Shown here: positions 44,975 through 54,166 of the stretch, piece by piece | Layout of the letters: each line of letters opens with the position of its first letter | Position numbering within the stretch: position 1 is the stretch's first letter | Assembly: GCA_021324395.1 (NCBI GenBank) | Contig: JAJPJG010000023.1 | Coordinates: 48,555-112,554, forward strand | DNA length: 64,000 bases | DNA from: Spartobacteria bacterium | GTDB lineage: Bacteria > Verrucomicrobiota > Verrucomicrobiia > Chthoniobacterales > Chthoniobacteraceae | Direction: 5' to 3' | The notes under the pieces: generated by a model | What the model was told of the DNA's origin: nothing | What the model saw: only the letters and a program-made list of their open reading frames with translations | Database searches by the model: none | Position numbers and translations under genes: made by a program

Positions 44975-47860
44975 GTGGACAAACTCGACGGCCTGCAGCC
45001 GAGCATCGAGGCGAAGGGCGACGAAATCTTCGCCCGCATCGCCGGGCAAAAGGTGTCGGGATTCGAAGGCTGGTCGGGACGCGCCGTCGAGTGGGCCATC
45101 CGTGACGAGCTTTTCAAGACGCAGCTCTTTCGGTTTGTCGACGTTCTGCCGGCGCTGAATTCGCCCGGCGAAGTCGTCCGGCATCTTCGCGAGTATTTCG
45201 ATACACCGCATCTGCGTCTCGCGCCGGTGTTACACAAACTGCTGCAGCTCGCAAAAACCGCGCCGCCGCTCGCGAGCTGGATCGTCCGCCGCAACGTCAC
45301 CGCGATGGCGAATCGTTTCATCGCCGGTCGCAATGCGGAGGACGCGCTGCCGGCTTTGCGAAACCGCGGGCAGCACGGCGTGAATTTTACCGTCGATATC
45401 CTCGGCGAGACGGTCGTCAGCGAGCGCGAGGCCGACGATTACGCGTTGAATTATTTTCATCTCATCGAAACCCTCGGACGCGAAATTCCCGATCCGAACA
45501 TCTCGATTAAAATCTCCGCGCTTTATTCACAAATCAAATCGACCGCGCCGGAAGAGGCGATCGAGCATCTGAAAATTCGGCTGCGTCCGTTGCTGCGCCG
45601 GGCGCGCGAGCTTGGCGTGTTTGTCAATTTCGACATGGAAAATTACGCGCTGAAAAATCTCACGCTCGCGCTTTTCAAATCCCTGCTCGACGAGTCTGAA
45701 TTCAGCACGAACCGGCTCGGCATCGTGATCCAGGCGTATTTGCGCGACAGCGAACGCGATCTCGATGAGTTCTTGAATTGGGCGCGGACGGGTCACGGCC
45801 AGTTCACGATCCGGCTCGTGAAAGGCGCCTACTGGGACTACGAGCGCGTCGTCGCGCGCCAGCGCGGCTGGCCCGTGCCGGTGTTTGAAAGCAAGGCGGA
45901 AACCGATGCAAATTACGAGCGGCTCACTCGGCGGATGCTGCAGAGCCACGCGATCATTCGTTGCGCGTTTGGCACGCACAACGTCCGCAGCATTGCGCAC
46001 GCGATTGTTTGCGCCGAAGCGATGGGCCTTTCGGCGCGCGATTACGAATTTCAACTGCTTTACGGAATGGCCGAGCCGGTCGTCGATGCGCTTGTCCAAA
46101 TGGGCCACGCCGTTCGCGAATATGCGCCGATCGGCGAACTGATTCCGGGCATGGGCTATCTCGTGCGGCGGTTGCTCGAGAACACCTCCAACGAAGGTTT
46201 TCTACGCGCGGCGTTCACAGCGCACACGCCTGCAGCCACGCTTCTGAACGATCCGCGCGATCACATCGAGGAGGAGCCACCGACGCATTTCGATCTCGCG
46301 CCGAAGCTCGAGTTTCGCAATGAGCCGCCGCTCGATTTTTCTGTGGAATCGAATCGCGAAAAGATGCGCGACGCTCTTGTAAAAGTGCGCGCGCAGTTTG
46401 CCGTCCGCGTTCCGCTGCTGATCGACGGCGAGGAAATCACCACGGCGGAAACCATGCTTTCGCGCAATCCAGCGGCACCGGATGAAATCGTCGGACACAT
46501 CGCCAAAGCCACGCGCGAAGAAGCGGAATGCGCGGTTGCCGTCGCTAAAAACGCGCAGCAGAAATGGCGCGACACACCCGCCAGCGAGCGCGCGTTCATT
46601 TTACAAATGGCCGCGCAAATCATGCAGCGCCGCCGTTTCGAACTCGCCGCGCTGGAAATCTTCGAAGCCGGCAAACCGTGGGCCGAAGCCGATGCAGACG
46701 TGTGCGAGGCGATTGACTTTTGCAACTTCTACGCTGCCGAGATGCAACGGCTCAGTCATACCCGCGAAACCGACGATGTGCCGGGCGAAATGAACTTCGC
46801 GCACTACATTCCGCGCGGCACAGGCGTCGTCATCGCGCCGTGGAATTTCCCGCTCGCGATTTTGTGCGGCATGACAGCGGCGGCGCTCGTCACCGGCAAC
46901 TGCGTCATCATGAAACCGGCGGAGCAGACATCGGTCATCGCATATCGGCTCGCGGAAATTTTCGCGCAAGCAGGCGTGCCGCGTGGCGTGCTCGGTTTTC
47001 TGCCGGGCATTGGCGAGGAGATCGGCGAATTTTTGATCCATAATCCGCAGGTCGATTTCTTCGCGTTCACCGGCTCGAAGGAAGTCGGCCTGAAAATCCA
47101 CGAGGCCGCCGGCAAAAAATTCGCAAAAGCCATCTGCGAGATGGGTGGAAAAAACGCGATGATCATCGACAGCGATGCCGATCTCGACGAAGCCGTGACT
47201 AGCGTGATCACGAGCGCGTTCGGTTACGCCGGACAGAAATGCTCCGCGCTCTCCCGCCTGATCGTGCTCGAGGAAAACTACGACCGCTTTCTCTCGCGCC
47301 TCATCGACGCCACGCGCAGCCTGAAAGTCGGCCCGCCGGAAAATCCCGAAGTCACCATCGGCCCGATTATCGACGAAGCGGCGTCGAAGCGGGTGAGGGG
47401 ATACGTCGAGATCGGCAAAGGCGAAGCGACGCTCGCGTTCGGGGGCGATTCAAACAAAACGCAGCGCGGCTACTTCGTTCCGCCCGTCATCTTCACCGAT
47501 GTCCCGCCCGACTCCCGCATCGCCCGCGAGGAAATCTTCGGCCCTGTCCTTTCCATCTTCAAACTCGCGAGTTTCGAGGAAGCGCTTGTGCTCGCAAACG
47601 ACAGCGAATTTGCCCTCACCGCCGGCCTTTACTCGCGCAGCCCGGCGAATATCGAGCGCGCAAAACGCGAGCTTGTCGCGGGCAATGTTTACATCAACCG
47701 CCCGATCACCGGCGCGCTCGTGAAGCGCCAGCCGTTCGGCGGATTCAAGATGTCCGGAACCGGCACCAAGGCCGGCGGACGCGATTACCTCCAGCACTTC
47801 ATGCTGCCGCGTGTCGTCACGGAAAACGTGCTGCGACGCGGATTCGCGCCGGACGAGTAA
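44975..47860 (+). CDS. putA: bifunctional proline dehydrogenase / glutamate-semialdehyde dehydrogenase
   Basis: It oxidises proline to glutamate in two steps (FAD-dependent PRODH, then NAD-dependent P5C dehydrogenase). The 961-residue protein starts at a GTG. The PRODH barrel is at about 120-430 (NISIKISALYSQIKSTAPEE, FDMENYALKN, RLVKGAYWDYE) and the ALDH domain at about 470-945, with catalytic Glu722 (CEMGGKNAM) and Cys756 (GQKCSALSR). It has no N-terminal ribbon-helix-helix DNA-binding domain, so it is enzymatic only and not a PutA self-repressor. Confidence 0.94.
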   Translation: MDKLDGLQPSIEAKGDEIFARIAGQKVSGFEGWSGRAVEWAIRDELFKTQLFRFVDVLPALNSPGEVVRHLREYFDTPHLRLAPVLHKLLQLAKTAPPLASWIVRRNVTAMANRFIAGRNAEDALPALRNRGQHGVNFTVDILGETVVSEREADDYALNYFHLIETLGREIPDPNISIKISALYSQIKSTAPEEAIEHLKIRLRPLLRRARELGVFVNFDMENYALKNLTLALFKSLLDESEFSTNRLGIVIQAYLRDSERDLDEFLNWARTGHGQFTIRLVKGAYWDYERVVARQRGWPVPVFESKAETDANYERLTRRMLQSHAIIRCAFGTHNVRSIAHAIVCAEAMGLSARDYEFQLLYGMAEPVVDALVQMGHAVREYAPIGELIPGMGYLVRRLLENTSNEGFLRAAFTAHTPAATLLNDPRDHIEEEPPTHFDLAPKLEFRNEPPLDFSVESNREKMRDALVKVRAQFAVRVPLLIDGEEITTAETMLSRNPAAPDEIVGHIAKATREEAECAVAVAKNAQQKWRDTPASERAFILQMAAQIMQRRRFELAALEIFEAGKPWAEADADVCEAIDFCNFYAAEMQRLSHTRETDDVPGEMNFAHYIPRGTGVVIAPWNFPLAILCGMTAAALVTGNCVIMKPAEQTSVIAYRLAEIFAQAGVPRGVLGFLPGIGEEIGEFLIHNPQVDFFAFTGSKEVGLKIHEAAGKKFAKAICEMGGKNAMIIDSDADLDEAVTSVITSAFGYAGQKCSALSRLIVLEENYDRFLSRLIDATRSLKVGPPENPEVTIGPIIDEAASKRVRGYVEIGKGEATLAFGGDSNKTQRGYFVPPVIFTDVPPDSRIAREEIFGPVLSIFKLASFEEALVLANDSEFALTAGLYSRSPANIERAKRELVAGNVYINRPITGALVKRQPFGGFKMSGTGTKAGGRDYLQHFMLPRVVTENVLRRGFAPDE

Positions 47861-48021
47861 ACGGTCGCGACTCCCACCGCTACGGAACTGCTCCTGCGCG
47901 CTCCAACCTTTCTGCCGCCTGCCCCTCGCGCGCAATTCCGCGAGCGACGAAAAGAACCAATTCCATTGAGCCGCCTCTACAGCGCGCTTTGCGCCGGGGC
48001 GAATCTCTGCGAAGGTTCGGT

Positions 48022-48465
48022 GTGGCCAAGACTCCTGACAAATATACCGACGCGCTTGCTGCGACGCGTGCGATTTATGCGGAGCTGGCGCAGCGGCCGA
48101 TTGAGCGGGCGTGCGAGCGGCGGACGGACTGCTGCCATTTCAAGATGACGGGGCGGACGCCGTTCCTGACGCGCGGGGAGGCGCTCGTGGCGGCAAAGGC
48201 TTTGCGCGCGAGCGGACGGAAGAGTTTGCCGGAGCGCGGGGATGGAGCCTGTCCGTTGCTCGATGCACAGGGCCGGTGCTTGATTTATGCCGATCGTCCG
48301 TTCGGATGCCGGACGCATTTTTGCGCAGCCGCCGGTGGTCCTTACGCGCGGGGCGACGTGGTCGATCTCATTCACAGGCTCGAGATGATTGACACGCAAC
48401 TCGGCGGCGATGGTGCGCGGATGTTGCCTGGTGCGATTGCGGATGCGCTGCGGACGATTGCCTGA
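48022..48465 (+). CDS. YkgJ-family Cys-cluster protein
   Basis: The GTG at 48022 is preceded by GAAGG (a Shine-Dalgarno-like element, 7-8 bases away) and gives 147 residues. The Cys pattern (ACERRTDCCHF; ACPLLDAQGRCLIYADRPFG, then CRTHFC) is that of YkgJ-type zinc- or iron-chelating proteins, sometimes linked to flagellar or Fe-S systems. The frame continues upstream into putA territory, but that is a shadow. The stop is 3 bases from the convergent ATPase stop. Confidence 0.75.
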   Translation: MAKTPDKYTDALAATRAIYAELAQRPIERACERRTDCCHFKMTGRTPFLTRGEALVAAKALRASGRKSLPERGDGACPLLDAQGRCLIYADRPFGCRTHFCAAAGGPYARGDVVDLIHRLEMIDTQLGGDGARMLPGAIADALRTIA

Positions 48466-48468
48466 AGA

Positions 48469-50133
48469 TCAGATGATGCCGCCGCCGACGTGCGGCTTGC
48501 CGGTCGAGCCGGGACGGATCGGCGAAACCTTGACGACGTTTTCGCTGTCGTAGTCGATGAGCTTGAGCCAGTCCTCGGTGATGTCGGTGGGTGGAAAGAT
48601 GTCGTTCTCGGCGTATTCGGCCTCGAGGGAAAGGCGCAGGTCGGCTTCGCTGATGCCTTCCTCCTGCTGCGTGGCGATGGCGCGTTTGATGGCGAGACCT
48701 TTCGCGCGCTCAACAATGCTCGCGATGATCGCGCCGCTGATGAGGTCGCCGCGATAAAGGATGTCGCGTTTGCCGCTGCGGAGTGTGACTTCGAGGAATT
48801 TGTTTTCGTCGCGATGCGCGAACTGCAGGTCGATGAGCGTGTCCACGAGCGCGTCGATCGCCTGCGGAATGCCGCCCGCGCTTTTCACCAGCTCGGGATC
48901 GTAGGGCAGGCCGGGCGTCAGGTAGATTTTGTAAATGTCGCGCGAGCCTTCCTTCGTCGGGCGGTTGACTTTGATTTTCCGGTCGATGCGCCCGGGGCGC
49001 AGGATGGCTGGGTCGATCAAGTCGGCGCGATTGCTCGCGAGGATGATGACCACTTCGTTCAGCGAATCGATGCCGTCCATTTCCGTGCAAAACATCGGCA
49101 CGAGCGTCGAGAGAATATTCGAGTAACGCGAGGCGCGGCGGGTGCCGAGGATGCTCTCGGCTTCGTCGATGAACAAAAACGGGAGAAAACCTTCGCGGCG
49201 TTTTTCGCGCGCGGTTTGGAATATTTCGCGCACCATTCGCTCCGATTCGCCGACCCACATGTTGAGGATTTCGGGGCCTTTGATGTGCATGAAATACTCG
49301 TGCATCTTTTCGCCGGTCTGCTCCTGGAGCTTTTGCGTGAGATTGTAGGCGGTCGCTTTTCCGATGAGCGTTTTGCCGCAGCCGGGCGGGCCGTAAAGCA
49401 GGAAACCTTTCGGCGTGGAGTGCTGGAATTTCGCGAACAAATCGGCGTGCAACAGCGGGAGCTCGATGGCGTCCTTGATCGCGCGCAAGGCCTCGTCCTG
49501 TCCGCCGACTTTTTCCCACGGAAGCTCGGGGACATTGTCGAGATAGTAATCCTGCGAGTGCGGGCGCGTGAGCAGCTCGATGGCGATGCGGTAGTTCGGA
49601 TCGACGCGGACTTCGTCGCCGGCTTTCAGTGTTTCCTTGAGCAAATCCGCGCCGCGCTGAAGCACGATCGACTGCATGCCATGTTCCGTGCCGACGCGCA
49701 AACGGTCGGGGCCGATCACTTCGTTTACTTTTGTCACCGGCCCGGTGTTGTCGTAGCCGAGGTCGCCGACGATGGCGAACGCCTCGTTCACGAGCACGCG
49801 CGTTCCTTTTTTCAAACGGGTGATCGGCACGCGCGGATCGACATTGCAGTAGTAATCGGAGCCGCCGACGACGATCTGCGCGGTTTCCTTGTTCGGCGCG
49901 CCGAGGAACGTGCCGATGCGGTTCGCGGGCGAGGTGACTTTCTTGATGATCCCCTCCATTTTTTCGATGGCCTGCCGCGCCTCGTTCATCGTGTCTTCCT
50001 GCTCCGCGATGGTCGCGCGGAGCTCGATCAAATCTTTGCGCAGCGGGTCGCCGGGCGGAAACGAGGCGATGGTGCGCTCGAGCAATTCGAGAGCGGTCAG
50101 GCTCTCGTTGCCGGTGGGTTCGTTTTCTTGCAT
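48469..50133 (-). CDS. mpa: proteasomal AAA ATPase (Mpa/ARC)
   Basis: The 554-residue unfoldase feeds tagged substrates into the 20S core. An N-terminal coiled coil (about 31-66) would dock the Pup-like modifier; one or two OB folds follow (about 75-190, with GSDYYCNVDPRVPITRLKKG); the AAA domain has Walker A GPPGCGKT at 248-255, Walker B FLFIDEAES and a sensor/arginine-finger region LRPGRIDRKI. The tail ends GKPHVGGGII, without the QYL of mycobacterial Mpa, so docking on the alpha ring may differ. It lies about 33 kb from UBact-prcB-prcA. Confidence 0.94.
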   Translation of the reverse strand: MQENEPTGNESLTALELLERTIASFPPGDPLRKDLIELRATIAEQEDTMNEARQAIEKMEGIIKKVTSPANRIGTFLGAPNKETAQIVVGGSDYYCNVDPRVPITRLKKGTRVLVNEAFAIVGDLGYDNTGPVTKVNEVIGPDRLRVGTEHGMQSIVLQRGADLLKETLKAGDEVRVDPNYRIAIELLTRPHSQDYYLDNVPELPWEKVGGQDEALRAIKDAIELPLLHADLFAKFQHSTPKGFLLYGPPGCGKTLIGKATAYNLTQKLQEQTGEKMHEYFMHIKGPEILNMWVGESERMVREIFQTAREKRREGFLPFLFIDEAESILGTRRASRYSNILSTLVPMFCTEMDGIDSLNEVVIILASNRADLIDPAILRPGRIDRKIKVNRPTKEGSRDIYKIYLTPGLPYDPELVKSAGGIPQAIDALVDTLIDLQFAHRDENKFLEVTLRSGKRDILYRGDLISGAIIASIVERAKGLAIKRAIATQQEEGISEADLRLSLEAEYAENDIFPPTDITEDWLKLIDYDSENVVKVSPIRPGSTGKPHVGGGII

Positions 50134-50146
50134 GACCTTGCTTTCA

Positions 50147-50175
50147 ACTATAACGCGACGCGCGAAAGCCGCAAA
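50147..50175 (-). promoter_or_regulatory. possible promoter of the proteasomal ATPase gene
   Basis: On the minus strand a -10-like TATAGT (50147-50152) and a -35-like TTTGCG (50170-50175) are separated by 17 bases, with the ATG 13 bases downstream of the -10 box. The rest of the 108-base gap has no other visible element. Confidence 0.35.
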
Positions 50176-50241
50176 CGCGCGGCCGGTTTCGTGATTTTTT
50201 GCGGAGCAACCAAACGCAAGCTCAAGTAAAACTTTCGCACG

Positions 50242-51939
50242 TCAGTGCGGTGCGTTCTGTAAACCGCGCGCAATTCCGTCGCGAAGCGTGTTGAGAGTAA
50301 AAGGCTTGCTGATCACGAGGTCGACGCCAGCGGGATGTTCGCCCATGCCGCTCATCAAATCGCCGAAGCCAGTGAGTAATACCACGGGCATGTGCGGACT
50401 GATTTTTTTCACCTCGGCGGCGAGCTGGTCGCCGTTCATTTCGGGCATTGCGCGGTCCGTTAACACCAAATCAAAGGCGCCATCCTGGAATTTTTCCAGC
50501 GCTTCGCGGCCATTCGCCGCCGTCTCGATTGTGTGATGATCCTCCCGCAAATAAACGCCGATCACTTCGCGCACGAGCGGCTCGTCCTCGACAACCAGAA
50601 TGCGCAGCGGTTTCGCGGGCATCTCGGCGGCAGCGGGTTTTTCCACCGGCTTTTGCTCTTTGTAAAGCGGCAGCGAAATCGTGACGGCGGTGCCTTTGCC
50701 GAGCTCGCTCTCGATGTCGATTTTTCCGTCGTGACGCCGGACGATGCCGTAAACAATGCCGAGCCCGAGCCCGGTGCCGCGCTCTTCTTTCGTCGAGAAA
50801 AATGGCTCGAGACAACGCGAGCGAACTTCGTCCGTCATGCCGATGCCGTTGTCGATGATTTGCAAAATCGCGGAGCCGCCGCGCTTGAATGTGCGCAGCG
50901 TGATCGTGCCGCTGCCGGTGATCGCGTCGACGGAATTGAAGATGATATTCGTCAGCATCTCGCGCAGCTCGGCTTCGTTGCCGGAGATCGTCGGGATATT
51001 TTCCAGCTCTGTCTTGATGCGAATGTTTACGCCGAGCGCGAGCGCCTGGTCCTTCCATTTCGGCTGCGTGAGCGAGACGACCTGATTCAGCAAATCGTTT
51101 AGCGGAACCGGCGCGAAAACCTCCGCTTCCTCGCGATAACGATAAAACTCGCGCAACCTCGAGACGACATTCGCGCTGTCCTGAGCGGCGGTGTGGATCA
51201 TCTCGAGATAGCTCTTCACTTTTTCCGGATCGCTTAGCATCTCGGAGCGGAGCAGGAGCAATTCGCTGAAGCCCAAAATCGGCGCGAGCGCATTGTTAAA
51301 ATCGTGTGCGATGCCGCTCGCCATGCGGCCGAGCGCATGCAGCCGCTCGCGCTGGATCGCGTGCTCCTGCTGCTCGCGCAATTTCGCCATCGCCTCGGCG
51401 AGCTGACGATTGCTCTCGCGCAACGCGTCCTCCGCGCGTTTTCGCTCGACGATTTCGCGCTGCAATTTTTCATTCGCCTGCACGAGGTCCGCAGTGCGCT
51501 CGTTGACGCGGCGCTCGAGCTCGCCATGCGCGCGCTGCAATTCCTGCTGCGAACGTTTGCGCTCCTGCGCGTAACGCATCGCGCGAATCAGCGAGCGATT
51601 GTCGACGTGGCCTTTGACCAGATAATCCTGCGCGCCGCGCTGCACGGTTTCCATCGCGAGCTCCTCGTCGTCCATCCCGCTGAGCACGATAATCGGCACA
51701 TCGGGCGCGGCTTCGTGCATTTTGGAAAACGTCTCGAGCCCTTCACTGTCGGGCAGGCTGAGATCGAGCAGGATCAACTGCACGCCCGGCAGCACCGTGC
51801 GCTCGATGCCTTCGCCCAGCGTGCTCGCGCGGATGATTTGAAAATTCGCATCGCCCGTCTTGAAAAGCATCTGCTGCAAAAGACGAACGTGCTTATCGTT
51901 ATCCTCTACGAGCAGCACGTTTACCTTGTTTGAATCCAT
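50242..51939 (-). CDS. hybrid histidine kinase with N- and C-terminal receivers
   Basis: The 565-residue protein has a receiver at about 7-125 (LLVEDNDKHVRLLQ, LLDLSLPD), a coiled coil at about 125-210, a HisKA domain with GIAHDFNNALAPILGF, HATPase_c (NGIGMTD, GTGLGLGIVYGIV) and a C-terminal receiver at about 445-560 (LVVEDEPLVREVIG, LTDRAMPEMNG). It is an integrating relay kinase and is last in a three-gene signalling operon, 6 bases after the single-domain regulator. Confidence 0.92.
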   Translation of the reverse strand: MDSNKVNVLLVEDNDKHVRLLQQMLFKTGDANFQIIRASTLGEGIERTVLPGVQLILLDLSLPDSEGLETFSKMHEAAPDVPIIVLSGMDDEELAMETVQRGAQDYLVKGHVDNRSLIRAMRYAQERKRSQQELQRAHGELERRVNERTADLVQANEKLQREIVERKRAEDALRESNRQLAEAMAKLREQQEHAIQRERLHALGRMASGIAHDFNNALAPILGFSELLLLRSEMLSDPEKVKSYLEMIHTAAQDSANVVSRLREFYRYREEAEVFAPVPLNDLLNQVVSLTQPKWKDQALALGVNIRIKTELENIPTISGNEAELREMLTNIIFNSVDAITGSGTITLRTFKRGGSAILQIIDNGIGMTDEVRSRCLEPFFSTKEERGTGLGLGIVYGIVRRHDGKIDIESELGKGTAVTISLPLYKEQKPVEKPAAAEMPAKPLRILVVEDEPLVREVIGVYLREDHHTIETAANGREALEKFQDGAFDLVLTDRAMPEMNGDQLAAEVKKISPHMPVVLLTGFGDLMSGMGEHPAGVDLVISKPFTLNTLRDGIARGLQNAPH

Positions 51940-51945
51940 GGGAAA

Positions 51946-52389
51946 TTAGTCCTTCGGAAGCTTCACCACCTTGAGCCAAAACTCCTCGATACCACGCACC
52001 ATATTCATGAGATGGTCGTGATCCGATGGCTTGGTGATGTAGGAATTCACGTTCAGATTGTAAGCGCGCAGGATGTCCTCTTCGGCCTGCGAGCTCGTTA
52101 AAATAACTACGGGTATGCGGCGAAATTGCGTGTCTGCCTTGATCTCTGCGAGCACTTCGCGGCCGTCTTTGCGCGGCAGATTGAGATCGAGCAAAATCAA
52201 ATCGGGGCGGGGCGCCGAGGCAAACTCGCCGGTGCGGCGCAGGAACGCGATCGCTTCCTCGCCATCTTTTGCAACGTTGACGCGGTTTTTAACACCGGCC
52301 ATTCCGAACGCCTCCTGCATGAGCCGCACATCGCCCATGTTATCTTCGACGAGCAAGATTTCGACGGGCCGGACGCGTTCGGAATTCAT
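51946..52389 (-). CDS. single-domain response regulator (Rcp1 type)
   Basis: The 147-residue receiver has [18 protein letters not shown], the phosphoacceptor Asp in [13 protein letters not shown] and the Lys in NSYITKPSD, followed by a short helical tail; the LNLPRKDG form is typical of Rcp1-like regulators partnered with phytochrome or PAS kinases. There is no output domain, so it acts as a phosphate shuttle between its neighbours. Confidence 0.92.
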   Translation of the reverse strand: MNSERVRPVEILLVEDNMGDVRLMQEAFGMAGVKNRVNVAKDGEEAIAFLRRTGEFASAPRPDLILLDLNLPRKDGREVLAEIKADTQFRRIPVVILTSSQAEEDILRAYNLNVNSYITKPSDHDHLMNMVRGIEEFWLKVVKLPKD

Positions 52390-52401
52390 GCGCGAAGGAG
52401 G

Positions 52402-54063
52402 TTAGCCAAATCCCGGAGAACTTTCAGTAACTTTCGCTTTTTCCCCGGAAATGAATCGCCCGATCTCCACCGCGACGAGGCAAACGTCATCCACAAACCC
52501 GCGCGAATGCGAGAACTGCTGCACCTCTCCGAGCAATTCATCCAGCAGCTTCGCGCCGGGAATCGCGAGCCGCTGCTGCACTGCCGCCACCAGACGCGGC
52601 TGGTCGAAATATTCGCTGCCATCGCCTTCCACCTCATAAAGCCCGTCGGTGAACATCAGCACGATGTCGTTTGGCTCCGCGCGCGAGGTGAGCGTCTCAT
52701 AGCGCGCATCCTCGAACACTCCGAGCGCCGAACCGGGACGGCCTTCCTTCGACGCGAGCGGCTCGACCACGCCCGCCGCGCGGCGCACGTGCAGCGGCTT
52801 CGGATGGCCAGCGTTTGCGTAGCGCATCTCGCCCGTTTTCACATCGATGAACAAATAGAATGCCGACGCAAACATCGGCGTCCGCGTGCGGCGCAAAATC
52901 GAAAGCAGCGCGTGATTGATTCGCGTCAAAAACTCGCCCGGATCATCCGCCACGCCGTGCAGCTCCTCGATCAGCGCGCGCTGAATCGCCGTCACGAGCG
53001 CCGCGCGCACACCGTGTCCCATCACGTCGCAGATAAACACGCCCGCTTGCGTATCCGAGATCGGCAGCACGTGGAAAAAATCGCCGCCGACCACACCCGT
53101 CGGGAGATACTTCGAGTAAAAACGCAGCGCGCTTTCCTCAGGTTTCGCGTTGCGCGGAAACGCCGGGAACTGCTGCGGCAAAAACGCCTGCTGGATTTCG
53201 CTCGCCATGTCGAGGTCGTCCTCCATCTGCAGGTTTTTCGAGCGCAGCTCCTCGTTGTAAATCGCGAGTTGCTCCTCCTGCAATTTCCGCTCCGTGATGT
53301 CGCGCCCGATTCCCACGATGCCGACGATCTCACCGTCGCGACTGCGCAGCGGCACTTTCGTCGTCGAGAGCCAGCGCCGGACACCATTGCCGCTCACCGG
53401 CTCCTGGCGGTTCACGATCGACTTGCCCGTGCGCATCACCAGTTGGTCGTCCGCCTGGAATCGCACCGCGGTTTCGTGCGGGAAAAAATCGAACACCGTC
53501 TTGCCGACGACCTCCTCCATGCTGTGAGCGCCGAGCGAGCGCTGGTGCGCGATGTTATCGAGCTGATAACGCCCGAAGAGATCCTTCACGTAAATCGAGT
53601 CGAGCAGATTGTTGATCACATTGCGCAGAAGATTCCGCTCCTCCGCGAGTTGCTTCTCCCCCTCCGCACGCTTGAGCGCGTAGCGAATCGCGCGCACGAG
53701 CAGATGCGCATCGACGTGGCCTTTGACCAGATAATCCTGCGCGCCGCATTCCACCGTTTCCACCGCCAGCGTCTCGTCGTCGAGCCCGCTGAGCACAATC
53801 ACCGGCACCTCCGGCGCGGTTTGGTGAATGCGCAAAAACGTATCGAGCCCCTGACTGTCCGGCAGCGACAAATCGGTGATCACCACATCGATCTCGTGTC
53901 CCGCCAGCCGCTCGAGCGCGTGATCGAGCCGCGCTGCGCTCTCGATTTCAAACTTCGTCTGCGCCTCGCGCAGGATCTCCGTCAGCAAACGCACATCGCC
54001 CGCATTATCCTCGACGATCAAAACGCGCACCGGCTTTGAAGTGGAGATCGGTTCGTTCGGCAA
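52402..54063 (-). CDS. receiver-PAS-SpoIIE phosphatase (PP2C type)
   Basis: The 553-residue protein reads from a TTG at 54063, since the receiver domain needs the first strand (VRVLIVEDNAGDVRLLTEIL). A receiver at about 10-130, a PAS domain at about 150-265 (NLLDSIYVKDLFGRYQLDNI) and a PP2C/SpoIIE domain at about 300-540 (VGGDFFHVLPISDTQAGVFI, DVMGHGVRAAL, FTDGLYEV) follow. Such phosphatases act on anti-anti-sigma (STAS) proteins in partner-switching, so this operon probably controls an alternative sigma factor encoded elsewhere. Confidence 0.9.
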   Translation of the reverse strand: MPNEPISTSKPVRVLIVEDNAGDVRLLTEILREAQTKFEIESAARLDHALERLAGHEIDVVITDLSLPDSQGLDTFLRIHQTAPEVPVIVLSGLDDETLAVETVECGAQDYLVKGHVDAHLLVRAIRYALKRAEGEKQLAEERNLLRNVINNLLDSIYVKDLFGRYQLDNIAHQRSLGAHSMEEVVGKTVFDFFPHETAVRFQADDQLVMRTGKSIVNRQEPVSGNGVRRWLSTTKVPLRSRDGEIVGIVGIGRDITERKLQEEQLAIYNEELRSKNLQMEDDLDMASEIQQAFLPQQFPAFPRNAKPEESALRFYSKYLPTGVVGGDFFHVLPISDTQAGVFICDVMGHGVRAALVTAIQRALIEELHGVADDPGEFLTRINHALLSILRRTRTPMFASAFYLFIDVKTGEMRYANAGHPKPLHVRRAAGVVEPLASKEGRPGSALGVFEDARYETLTSRAEPNDIVLMFTDGLYEVEGDGSEYFDQPRLVAAVQQRLAIPGAKLLDELLGEVQQFSHSRGFVDDVCLVAVEIGRFISGEKAKVTESSPGFG

Positions 54064-54076
54064 AGTGTGTGAAGTT

Positions 54077-54128
54077 AAAAATGCGCGCGGTAGCAGCGAG
54101 CGTCAAACAAATCGACGCGCGCATTTTT
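54077..54128. promoter_or_regulatory. perfect 13-base inverted repeat between divergent operons
   Basis: AAAAATGCGCGCG (54077-54089) and CGCGCGCATTTTT (54116-54128) are perfect inverted copies separated by 26 bases, in the 103-base gap between the divergent signalling operon and the deo cluster. In either direction the stem ends in a T-run, as in bidirectional terminators, but here both genes start rather than stop. It may be an operator or a 5'-leader attenuator. Confidence 0.55.
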
Positions 54129-54166
54129 GCCGTTTCCAAATGCACGGACTCGCCGTAAATATCCTC

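Noticed and set aside
44975..45350. PutA self-repressor DNA-binding domain
   Set aside because: The N-terminus of the bifunctional enzyme shows no ribbon-helix-helix pattern.
47239..48021. Upstream part of the long frame ending in the YkgJ-type protein
   Set aside because: It overlaps putA in another frame and is Arg/Pro-rich; the Cys-cluster protein starts at the GTG at 48022.
48490..50229. 579-residue open frame antisense to the proteasomal ATPase
   Set aside because: Shadow of a highly conserved AAA ATPase on the minus strand.
52126..54039. 637-residue open frame antisense to the SpoIIE-type gene
   Set aside because: Composition is Arg/His/Asp-rich with no domain, while the opposite strand encodes a clear receiver-PAS-PP2C protein.
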